Positions 1 to 5,275 of a DNA stretch of 7,576 nt are shown in pieces; position 1 is the first letter of the stretch, and each line of letters begins with the position of its first letter. Origin of the DNA: Bacteroidota bacterium (GTDB lineage: Bacteria > Bacteroidota > Bacteroidia > 2-12-FULL-35-15). The DNA lies in NCBI GenBank assembly GCA_023251855.1, contig JAHEYA010000106.1:1-7576 (forward strand), read 5' to 3'. The position numbers and the translations under genes were made by a program. The notes under the pieces are model-generated. The model was given only the letters and a program-made list of their open reading frames with translations, was not told the origin of the DNA and did not search any database.

Positions 1-703
1 CGGTAGTTGTTTGGCGATAAGCAACCAAATCAAAATTTCCCCATTGAGTTGGCATTTTAACCTGAGTATCTTTAACAATAATACTTTCGTTCTTTATACG
101 ATAAGCGATTAAGTCCTCAATAGAAATTATTTTTAGATTAAATTTTTTGGCGATCTCCAGCAACTGCGGCAAACGAGCCATTGAACCATCTTCATTCATG
201 ATTTCTACTAAAGCTCCAGCTCGTTCAAAACCTGCAAGATGTGCAAGATCAATAGTAGCTTCGGTATGACCTGCTCTGCGAAGTACACCGCCTTTTTTAG
301 CTTTCAAAGGAAAAATATGTCCGGGCTTACCAAACTCCTCAGGTTTTATTTTAGGATTAATAAGTGCCTGAACAGTTTTAGACCTGTCGCTAGCTGAAAT
401 CCCGGTAGTACAGCCATATCCCAGCAAATCAATAGAAACAGTAAATGCAGTGGTATTTTGAGATGTGTTATTACTAACCATCATTTCAAGTTTCAGCTGT
501 TCACAGCGTTCTTCAGTGATAGCAGCACAAATAAGGCCACGGCCATGAGTAGCCATAAAATTTATAATTTCAGGAGAAACGCATTCGGCAGCAGCAATAA
601 AATCACCTTCATTTTCGCGATCTTCATCATCAACAACAATAATAACTTTACCTGTTTTAAGGTCTGCAATTGCTTCTTCGATAGAATTTAAAACTGATTT
701 CAT
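1..703 (-). CDS. ribBA: RibBA: 3,4-dihydroxy-2-butanone-4-phosphate synthase / GTP cyclohydrolase II (3' part outside window)
   Basis: Cytoplasmic enzyme of riboflavin synthesis. The RibB domain converts ribulose 5-phosphate to 3,4-dihydroxy-2-butanone 4-phosphate plus formate. The RibA domain opens GTP to the pyrimidine precursor. The ATG at 701-703 gives 234 visible codons. The RibB domain is complete (about residues 1-205): the acidic metal/substrate motif DDEDRENEGD at 25-34, THGRGLIC at 52-59, TTGISASDR at 99-107, GHIFPL at 128-133 and RAGHTEATIDL at 143-153. After a short linker (about 206-217) the frame stays open into QWGNFDLVAYR (220-230), which resembles the start of a GTP cyclohydrolase II domain, so this is the fused RibBA form rather than RibB alone. 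The frame runs off the left edge, so the RibA zinc site and catalytic residues are not visible. A Bacteroidota -7 element lies 15 bases upstream of the ATG. The leader is too short for an FMN riboswitch. Confidence 0.95.
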   Translation of the reverse strand, partial: MKSVLNSIEEAIADLKTGKVIIVVDDEDRENEGDFIAAAECVSPEIINFMATHGRGLICAAITEERCEQLKLEMMVSNNTSQNTTAFTVSIDLLGYGCTTGISASDRSKTVQALINPKIKPEEFGKPGHIFPLKAKKGGVLRRAGHTEATIDLAHLAGFERAGALVEIMNEDGSMARLPQLLEIAKKFNLKIISIEDLIAYRIKNESIIVKDTQVKMPTQWGNFDLVAYRQTTT

Positions 704-718
704 TTTTAAAAATTTGTG

Positions 719-726
719 CAAAGATA
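719..726 (-). promoter_or_regulatory. Predicted -7 promoter element of ribBA
   Basis: On the minus strand this reads TATCTTTG, a perfect match to the Bacteroidota -7 consensus TAnnTTTG, with 15 bases between it and the ribBA ATG. The predicted leader is therefore very short. I see no convincing -33 TTTG at the expected distance, so the call rests on the -7 match and its position. Confidence 0.5.
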
Positions 727-743
727 GTAATGTTATGCTAAAT

Positions 744-771
744 GTTGAGTGTTAGATGTTGGATATTAGAC
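744..771. repeat. Degenerate heptamer tandem tract in the ribBA-trmH gap
   Basis: Four imperfect 7-bp units in a row: GTTGAGT, GTTAGAT, GTTGGAT, ATTAGAC. The tract fills half of the 62-bp gap between the two minus-strand genes and runs into the 3' end of the methyltransferase gene, so the stop codon (766-768) and the last codon (Val) lie in repeat sequence. It resembles the other 7-8 bp tracts in this window in design but not in unit sequence. Confidence 0.5.
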
Positions 772-1533
772 GGCCAACCTTCTCCTAAATTCAGAACAAA
801 TAATAGCTGTAGCAACTGCTGCATTAAGCGATTCGACTTCACCTCCACCGGATTTAAAGTGAGAAAATGAAGGGATATTTATTTTGTGGGTTATAAAAGG
901 TATCAGATCAGGCGAAATCCCTTTAGATTCATTACCAATTACTATCAGCCCTGTTGGTGATAATTGTTTATTGAAAATATTCTCACCTTCAAGCAAAGCT
1001 CCATAAACAGGAAGTTCTTTATGCTTTTGAAAAAATTCAACCAAGTCGAAATAATGTAATTTTATTCTGGAAATCGACCCCATTGTTGCCTGAACTACCT
1101 TTGGATTAAAAGCATCAGCAGTTTGATTGCTGCAAATAATTGTTTCAATACCAAACCAATCAGCAATACGAATAATAGTTCCGAGGTTACCCGGATCTTT
1201 TATTTCATCCAAAACCAAGGTCAGCTTATCCTTCAACTCATTTTCATTCAGCTCATAGTACGGGATCTCGCAAACAGCAAGCACTTCATTAGGATTTGTA
1301 AGAGCCGACAAACGTTCCAATTCATTCGCTTTAATTTCAATTCGTTCAATCGTTTTATAAACTTTTATTTCTCTAAAAAAATCAGAAGTAGCAAATACCT
1401 GTTTCACTTTGATTATTGATTTCAACAATTCCTTTACAATTTTAGTTCCTTCGGCAATAAACAAACCGTGTTCATCTCTGACTTTTTTTTGTTTCAGCGA
1501 ATTCACAAATTTGAGTTGATTTTTGGACAGCAT
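766..1533 (-). CDS. TrmH/SpoU-family RNA 2'-O-ribose methyltransferase
   Basis: SAM-dependent methyltransferase of the SPOUT (TrmH/SpoU) superfamily, expected to methylate a ribose 2'-OH in rRNA or tRNA; the exact target cannot be read from sequence. From the ATG at 1531-1533 it is 255 aa, usual for the rRNA-type members. The N-terminal ~90 residues look like an RNA-binding SpoU substrate-binding domain (LSKNQLKFVNSL, then GLFIAEGTKIVKELL). The SPOUT domain carries the three family motifs: LDEIKDPGNLGTIIRIADWFG at 108-128 (N-x-G-x3-R-x-A core), VIGNESKGI at 198-206, and ESLNAAVATAI at 234-244, the knotted SAM site. The loop before motif 3 is somewhat long and Gly/Ser-rich (about 222-233). An in-frame TTG at 1545 would add four residues, but the ATG is preferred because it sits after an A-rich leader and a -7 element. 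The gene is divergent from tamL. Confidence 0.9.
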   Translation of the reverse strand: MLSKNQLKFVNSLKQKKVRDEHGLFIAEGTKIVKELLKSIIKVKQVFATSDFFREIKVYKTIERIEIKANELERLSALTNPNEVLAVCEIPYYELNENELKDKLTLVLDEIKDPGNLGTIIRIADWFGIETIICSNQTADAFNPKVVQATMGSISRIKLHYFDLVEFFQKHKELPVYGALLEGENIFNKQLSPTGLIVIGNESKGISPDLIPFITHKINIPSFSHFKSGGGEVESLNAAVATAIICSEFRRRLAV

Positions 1534-1557
1534 TTTTATTGTCAAATTTTATTTCGG

Positions 1558-1565
1558 CAAATGTA
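1558..1565 (-). promoter_or_regulatory. Predicted -7 promoter element of the trmH-family gene
   Basis: Reads TACATTTG on the minus strand, matching TAnnTTTG, 24 bases before the preferred ATG at 1533. This predicts a leader of about 18 bases. No clear -33 TTTG is visible at the right spacing. The large octamer array starts about 27 bp further upstream, close to where the polymerase upstream contacts would be. Confidence 0.45.
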
Positions 1566-1591
1566 GTAATTTAGCGACCATTTTAATTGGG

Positions 1592-1738
1592 AAAATGCTG
1601 ATGTGCTGATGTGCTGATGATGTGATGATGTGCTGATGTGATGATTTGCAGATTTGCAGATGTGATGATGTGATGATGTGTTGATGTGCTGATGTGATGA
1701 TGTGATGATGTGCTGATGTGCTGATGTGCTGATTTAAC
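1592..1738. repeat. Octanucleotide tandem array (consensus GATGTGMT, 16 units)
   Basis: An 8-bp tandem array fills most of the 276-bp gap between the divergent trmH-family and tamL genes. There are two GATGTGCT units at 1600-1615, a 3-bp slip (GAT, 1616-1618), then fourteen contiguous octamers at 1619-1730, with degenerate units at each edge (1592-1599 and 1731-1738). Most units are GATGTGCT or GATGTGAT. One is GATGTGTT, and two adjacent units are GATTTGCA (1643-1658). Variants occur in neighbouring pairs and triplets, as expected from slipped-strand or unequal-exchange growth. The array is not coding and has no CRISPR-type spacers. The period is not a multiple of 3, and unit gain or loss would change the spacing between the two divergent genes. 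Confidence 0.9.
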
Positions 1739-1761
1739 TATGATGATTGTTTTTTTACAAT

Positions 1762-1793
1762 TCTCTAAATCTCTAAATCACCAAATCTCTAAT
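1762..1793. repeat. Second octamer tract (TCTCTAAA-like, 4 units)
   Basis: Four octamers in register: TCTCTAAA (1762-1769), TCTCTAAA (1770-1777), TCACCAAA (1778-1785), TCTCTAAT (1786-1793). A related TCTC string recurs at about 1819. It lies directly before the proposed 5' end of tamL, where the promoter and ribosome-binding region should be. No TAnnTTTG element is seen on the plus strand between the large array and tamL, so the tamL promoter is not identified. Confidence 0.7.
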
Positions 1794-1809
1794 TTTTAAA
1801 ATAATTAAA

Positions 1810-4302
1810 TTGCTTAAATCTCTCCATACAAAACTTCTATATCTAGTACATAAACAATTATCCATTACTAATTGTTTATTGCCTGTTGCCTGTTGCCTCT
1901 TGTTTTTTTCCTGCAATCCTTCCAAGAAACTTACAGAAGGAGAATATTTTCTTAATAAAAATTTTATAATTAATAAAGACACTAAAGTTGAAAACAGTGA
2001 TATTGAAAACTATATCAAACAAAAGCCGAATCGTAAAATTTTGGGGTTTGTACGATTCCATTTATGGTTACATAATCGTGCGAATGAAGATAATATAAAA
2101 CGTAAACGTTTGCGTTATGAAAAAAAGATTTCTGCTCAAAATGAAAAACGAATTGCAAAAGGTAAAAAACCGAAAAAAGGTGACCATCAACTGTTTGGTG
2201 AATGGCTGTTGGAGATTGGCGAACCACCGGTAATTTATGATTCATTACTTGTAAAAAAGTCCGACAAACAAATTAAATTATTTTTGAATAATAAAGGTTA
2301 TTTTGTCAATTCGGTAAGAGATTCAGTAAAATATTTGAGAAGAAAAAGAGTGAATGTTTTTTATAAAATTGAAGCATCTGCACCATATACCATCAACAAA
2401 CTCGACTATAAAATTCAGGATGAACAACTCAAGTATCACGTTTATGCAGATTCCTCCAACACCCTTATTTTAAAAGGAAATAACTATGATGTAGATGTAA
2501 TTCAAAAAGAGCGTGACCGCATTACTAACGAATTAAATAATGATGGCTATTTTAAGTTTACAAAGGATTATATCTATTATGAAGTAGATACCAATATTGG
2601 CAATCGAAAAGTAAATCTCACTTTAGGGATTAAGAGTTTCGCAAAACAATATGTTGAAAATTCCGATTCAATAGTTGAAACACCTCATCAACGGTTTTAT
2701 ATTAATAATGTTTATATACAACCTGACTTCATTTCAAAAAAGGAAGATACGGCCACAAAGGATACGCTTATAGCAGATAACTATGTGATTCTACATACAA
2801 AAAAATTGAAGTATAAAACAAAAGTGCTTCTCAATGCAATTTTTATTCGTAAAGGTGAATTATACCAATTGCAAAATGTGGAGGATACTCATAAACGGCT
2901 TTCGGAGCTTAAAGCGTTCAAGTCGATCAACATATTTTTTACACCCAGTATTGGCGAATATTTGGATTGTTACATACAACTTAGTCCTATTTTAAAACAA
3001 TCAATTAGTGTTGAGTCTGAGGGCACCAATAGATCAGGTAACCTTGGTATTTCAGGTAGTTTTGTTTATCAAAACCGTAATTTATTTAAAGGGTCGGAAG
3101 TGTTTGAATTTCGTTTAAAAGGTGGATTGGAAGCACAGAGTACTAATGGCAATATCTCGAAGCAAATCAATCCTACTTCGCAATTCAATACTGTTGAATT
3201 CGGACCGGAGTTAAATGTATATGTACCGCGGTTTTTGGTACCTTTTAATGTAAAAGCATCCAAACGTTCGAATCCTAAAACCACATTTACAAGTGCACTC
3301 AATTATCAAAGCACACCTAACTATACTAGGAACATCACTAACTTTTCACTAGGTTATACCTGGAAAGAAACCTCCACAAAACGCCATACCATCAACCCCG
3401 TAGTAATTAACTTTGTAAAAGTGGGGCCAACACTTGAATACCAAAAATATCTGGATGGACTCAATAATAAATTTATCTCTAACAGTTTTAGTAATCACTT
3501 GTCAACAAGCACCCGATATACCTTTACATTTGATAATCAGAACATCAAAAAACAAGAAAGTTTTTTATTCTTCAAATTAAATTTTGAAGCATCAGGAAAT
3601 ATTTTGAGAGGCATTTATGATTTTGCAAACTCACAACATGCAAATACGTTTGCAAAAGATGATAAAGGAAGGTATACATTTTTAGATATTGCTTATTCAC
3701 AGTATTTGCGGTCAGATGCTGATTTTCGCTTTTATTATAATCGAAGTGAATTAAACAAAATCATATTTCGTGTTGCTGCCGGAATCGGTAAGCCTTTAGC
3801 CAATTTCCCTATTTTACCTTTTGAACGCAGCTTTTTTAGTGGAGGAGCCAATGGCATGAGAGCATGGCAATCACGTACACTGGGGCCGGGTTCCTATTTC
3901 AATAAAACAAATTCATTCGACCAGTTTGGTGATGGACAACTGGAAGCAAATATCGAATATCGTTTTAAATTATTTAAAATGTTGAACGGAGCATTTTTTG
4001 TGGATGCAGGTAATACTTGGTTACGACAACCTGATCCGGACCGCCCCGGTGGCGACTTTCAGTTGAACCGGTTTTATAAGGAGATTGCTATTGGCTCAGG
4101 AGTAGGTATCCGTGCTGACTTTAACTTTTTTATTATTCGTTTTGATACCGGTCTCAAAATTCGGGATCCGCAATTTGCAGATGATAAACGATGGGTATTA
4201 GCGCATTTGTTCGACCCCGGTTGGAAAAATGAGTATAGCGGACTAAATAATAAAGAGTATAACTTTTTTGCTTTTAATATTGGGATTGGGTATCCTTTTT
4301 AA
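1810..4302 (+). CDS. TamL-like BamA/TamA (Omp85) family outer-membrane lipoprotein
   Basis: Omp85-family outer-membrane assembly protein of the TamL type, the Bacteroidota lipidated counterpart of TamA. It is expected to sit in the outer membrane with its N-terminal part in the periplasm and to work with a TamB partner, which is not in this window. At 830 aa the length is normal. A lipoprotein signal peptide ends in LLFFSC with the lipidated Cys at 35. It is followed by NPSKKLTEGEYFLNKN, a typical TamL start, a Lys/Arg-rich stretch (about 97-120), and POTRA-like repeats to about residue 390. The barrel runs from about 397 (SVESEGTNRSGNLGISGSF) to the C-terminus. The L6-loop region is SGGANGMRAWQSRTLGPGS (677-695), equivalent to the BamA VRGF loop, and the protein ends in an aromatic beta-signal (GIGYPF). 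The TTG at 1810 is chosen by default. No in-frame ATG exists near the 5' end, and the upstream in-frame stop is at 1774-1776, so the true start is uncertain. The gene is divergent from the trmH-family gene and convergent with tktC. Confidence 0.88.
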   Translation: MLKSLHTKLLYLVHKQLSITNCLLPVACCLLFFSCNPSKKLTEGEYFLNKNFIINKDTKVENSDIENYIKQKPNRKILGFVRFHLWLHNRANEDNIKRKRLRYEKKISAQNEKRIAKGKKPKKGDHQLFGEWLLEIGEPPVIYDSLLVKKSDKQIKLFLNNKGYFVNSVRDSVKYLRRKRVNVFYKIEASAPYTINKLDYKIQDEQLKYHVYADSSNTLILKGNNYDVDVIQKERDRITNELNNDGYFKFTKDYIYYEVDTNIGNRKVNLTLGIKSFAKQYVENSDSIVETPHQRFYINNVYIQPDFISKKEDTATKDTLIADNYVILHTKKLKYKTKVLLNAIFIRKGELYQLQNVEDTHKRLSELKAFKSINIFFTPSIGEYLDCYIQLSPILKQSISVESEGTNRSGNLGISGSFVYQNRNLFKGSEVFEFRLKGGLEAQSTNGNISKQINPTSQFNTVEFGPELNVYVPRFLVPFNVKASKRSNPKTTFTSALNYQSTPNYTRNITNFSLGYTWKETSTKRHTINPVVINFVKVGPTLEYQKYLDGLNNKFISNSFSNHLSTSTRYTFTFDNQNIKKQESFLFFKLNFEASGNILRGIYDFANSQHANTFAKDDKGRYTFLDIAYSQYLRSDADFRFYYNRSELNKIIFRVAAGIGKPLANFPILPFERSFFSGGANGMRAWQSRTLGPGSYFNKTNSFDQFGDGQLEANIEYRFKLFKMLNGAFFVDAGNTWLRQPDPDRPGGDFQLNRFYKEIAIGSGVGIRADFNFFIIRFDTGLKIRDPQFADDKRWVLAHLFDPGWKNEYSGLNNKEYNFFAFNIGIGYPF
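1878..1903 (+). repeat. Heptamer repeat inside the tamL signal-peptide coding
   Basis: TTGCCTG, TTGCCTG, TTGCCTC, TTG: three near-perfect 7-bp units within the tamL frame. They encode LPVACCLL, the hydrophobic core just before the lipobox Cys (codon at 1912-1914). Gain or loss of one unit would shift the frame between the proposed start and the mature lipoprotein. Confidence 0.7.
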
Positions 4303-4345
4303 GTTTAAAGTTCAATTTAGAAAGTTAGAAAGTTTAATTTGGAAT
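4300..4345. repeat. AAAGTTT-type 7-8 bp tract at the tamL stop codon
   Basis: A degenerate tandem tract starting at the tamL TAA: AAGTTTAA, AGTTCAAT, then TTAGAAAG twice (4317-4332) and TTTAATTT. It is the reverse complement in kind of the tract at 5231-5275 on the far side of the transposase island. Both tracts therefore read in the same direction relative to the gene they follow. It does not form a classic GC-rich terminator hairpin. Confidence 0.6.
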
Positions 4346-4359
4346 TGAGTTTGCAAACC

Positions 4360-4440
4360 CCGTACGAGCTAAGCTGAAGGGCTGATTTTATTGTGTGATG
4401 GGGCTTAGGTTGTTTCTATAATTTGTAAGCTGTGCTTACA
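4360..4440 (-). repeat. REP-like two-hairpin element, copy 1 (inverted, upstream of the transposase)
   Basis: Read on the minus strand: a 7-bp stem with 3-nt loop (TGTAAGC-ACA-GCTTACA, plus-strand 4424-4440), a 15-nt link ending AACAAC, then a long hairpin CTAAGC - 28 nt - GCTTAG (plus-strand 4369-4408), followed by the conserved end CTCGTACGG. The last 18 bases (4360-4377) are a perfect inverted match to 5192-5209 in copy 3. Relative to copies 2 and 3 the short stem has T:A in place of G:C at its outermost pair, a compensatory change that keeps the hairpin. This copy overlaps the predicted transposase promoter. Confidence 0.85.
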
Positions 4441-4453
4441 TTTCCTACATTTG
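4422..4453 (+). promoter_or_regulatory. Predicted transposase promoter with an embedded hairpin
   Basis: TTTG at 4422-4425, a 20-bp spacer, then TACATTTG at 4446-4453: a full match to the Bacteroidota -33/-7 pattern. Only 4 bases separate the -7 element from the ATG at 4458. A start site about 7 bases downstream would therefore fall at or inside the start codon, giving an essentially leaderless message. The stem-loop of repeat copy 1 (4424-4440) occupies most of the spacer and overlaps the -33 element. Confidence 0.55.
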
Positions 4454-4457
4454 CTTT

Positions 4458-4990
4458 ATGTCAGAGAAATATAAAACTCATTGTGATGGTTTATACTTTA
4501 TAAGTTTCAGTGTTGTTGGTTGGATTGATGTTTTTACTAGAAGAGAATACCAAGAAATAGTGATAGATAGTATTGCTTATTGCCAACAGCATAAAAACCT
4601 CAAAATATACTGTTACTGCATAATGCCAAGCCATATTCATTTTATCAGCTATTCAGAGAATGGGGAATTATCAAATATATTGAGAGATCTAAAAGCATTT
4701 ACTGCAAAGACTTTAATAAAAGCAATTGAAGAAAATCCAGAAGAGAGTAGAAAAGAATGGATGCTCAATAAATTTGAGTACTATGGAAGCAAGAGTCCTC
4801 AGAAACAAAAAAATCAATTTTGGAAACATGATAACCATCCGTTTTTTCTGTTCACAAACAAAATGATACAACAAAAGTTGATTACATTCACAACAATCCT
4901 GTTGAAGCTGGTTTTGTAAATCAACCACAGGAATGGAGGTTGAGCAGTGCAAATGAACAAAGTCCAATAAAATTAAATGAACGGATTTAA
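4458..4990 (+). pseudogene. REP-associated tyrosine transposase (IS200/IS605-like, Y1_Tnp/COG1943), frameshifted
   Basis: HUH single-strand transposase of the RAYT type, expected to nick and join DNA at hairpin-bearing repeats. The N-terminal frame holds the family landmarks: GLYFISFSVVGWIDVFTRREY (11-31), the metal-binding HUH motif PSHIHF (57-62, His59 and His61), helix LRDLKAFTAK (75-84), ESRKEWML (96-103) and FWKHDNHP (121-128). After QQKL (138-141) this frame goes off-family and stops at 4917-4919. The -1 frame from 4880 continues the family sequence (DYIHNNPVEAGFVNQPQEW, then LSSANEQSPIKLNERI) to TAA at 4988-4990. One base is missing, most simply an A in the run 4873-4876. Repaired length is 177 aa. 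In relatives a Tyr is often found where this protein has Phe81; whether the nucleophile is lost is uncertain. No canonical programmed-slip heptamer is present, so this is probably a mutation or a sequencing error. The flanking repeats support the RAYT assignment. Confidence 0.85.
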
Positions 4991-5015
4991 TATATTACAT
5001 TGGAATGCTTTGCAT

Positions 5016-5089
5016 GGTAAGCGCAGCTTACCTTTTATAAACAACCTAAGCGCCAACGCTCAAAGTCCAGTGCTTCAGCTTAGCTCGTA
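5016..5089 (+). repeat. REP-like two-hairpin element, copy 2
   Basis: Short hairpin GGTAAGC-GCA-GCTTACC (5016-5032), a 13-nt link ending AACAAC, then CTAAGC (5046-5051) and GCTTAG (5078-5083) enclosing a 26-nt loop, then CTCGTA. The end differs from copies 1 and 3: CTCGTA is followed by AGGGGGTACGGGG, as if a short stretch were inserted into CTCGTACGG. It begins 25 bases after the transposase stop. Confidence 0.85.
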
Positions 5090-5132
5090 AGGGGGTACGG
5101 GGAATTTAATATAAAAAATGGAATTATTGTAT

Positions 5133-5209
5133 GGTAAGCGCAGCTTACCTTTAATGAACAACCTAAGCCCTTACACACAAAAAGCTACCCGTCAGCTTAG
5201 CTCGTACGG
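5133..5209 (+). repeat. REP-like two-hairpin element, copy 3
   Basis: Short hairpin GGTAAGC-GCA-GCTTACC (5133-5149), a 13-nt link ending AACAAC, CTAAGC (5163-5168), a 26-nt loop, GCTTAG (5195-5200), then CTCGTACGG. The short stem is identical to copy 2, while the long loop (CCC...CACACAA) is closer to copy 1. Its terminal 18 bases are a perfect inverted repeat of the copy 1 outer end, so these two copies define the outer borders of the island. Confidence 0.85.
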
Positions 5210-5230
5210 TGCAACATTGCATAAGGTACT

Positions 5231-5275
5231 GAACTTTCAACTTTCTAACTTTAAACTTTCGAAACTTTAAACTTT
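5231..5275. repeat. AACTTT-type 7-8 bp tract at the transketolase stop codon
   Basis: Degenerate tandem units such as AACTTTC, AACTTTCT, AACTTTAA, ACTTTCG, AAACTTTAA. On the minus strand the tract begins in the last codons of the transketolase gene: the terminal Val codon and TAA stop (5267-5269) lie in repeat sequence. It is the inverted counterpart of the tract at the tamL stop. Confidence 0.6.

Larger units (their letters stand above)
4982..5215 (+). repeat. ~117-bp tandem duplication carrying copies 2 and 3
   Basis: The short hairpins of copies 2 and 3 are 117 bp apart, and similarity extends upstream of each: CGGATTTAATATATTACATT...GGAATG before copy 2 and GGGAATTTAATATAAAAAAT...GGAATT before copy 3. 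Units are about 4982-5098 and 5099-5215. The first unit starts at the last codons and stop of the transposase gene, so the duplicated block is the transposase's downstream flank. The rest of this 276-bp gap (5210-5266) holds only the simple AACTTT tract. Confidence 0.65.

Noticed and set aside
458..691. Plus-strand open frame opposite ribBA
   Set aside because: It lies wholly inside the clearly coding RibB domain on the other strand and has no recognizable features.
704..765. Possible FMN riboswitch before ribBA
   Set aside because: The predicted -7 element lies 15 bases from the ATG, leaving no room for a riboswitch, and no conserved FMN-aptamer segments are visible.
1123..1419. Plus-strand open frame opposite the trmH-family gene
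   Set aside because: It is antisense to conserved SPOUT-domain coding and resembles no known protein.
1592..1738. Possible CRISPR array
   Set aside because: The unit is 8 bp with no unique spacers between repeats, and no cas genes are nearby; it is a simple tandem array.
4303..4345. Rho-independent terminator after tamL
   Set aside because: The sequence is a low-GC simple repeat without a stable GC-rich stem followed by a T run; a terminator role is not supported.
4872..4880. Programmed -1 frameshift in the transposase
   Set aside because: The site lacks an X-XXY-YYZ slippery heptamer, and I see no obvious stimulatory stem directly after it; a lost A in a homopolymer is simpler. Kept only as a possibility.
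4713..4967. Minus-strand open frame opposite the transposase 3' half
   Set aside because: It overlaps family-conserved transposase sequence on the other strand, including across the frameshift.
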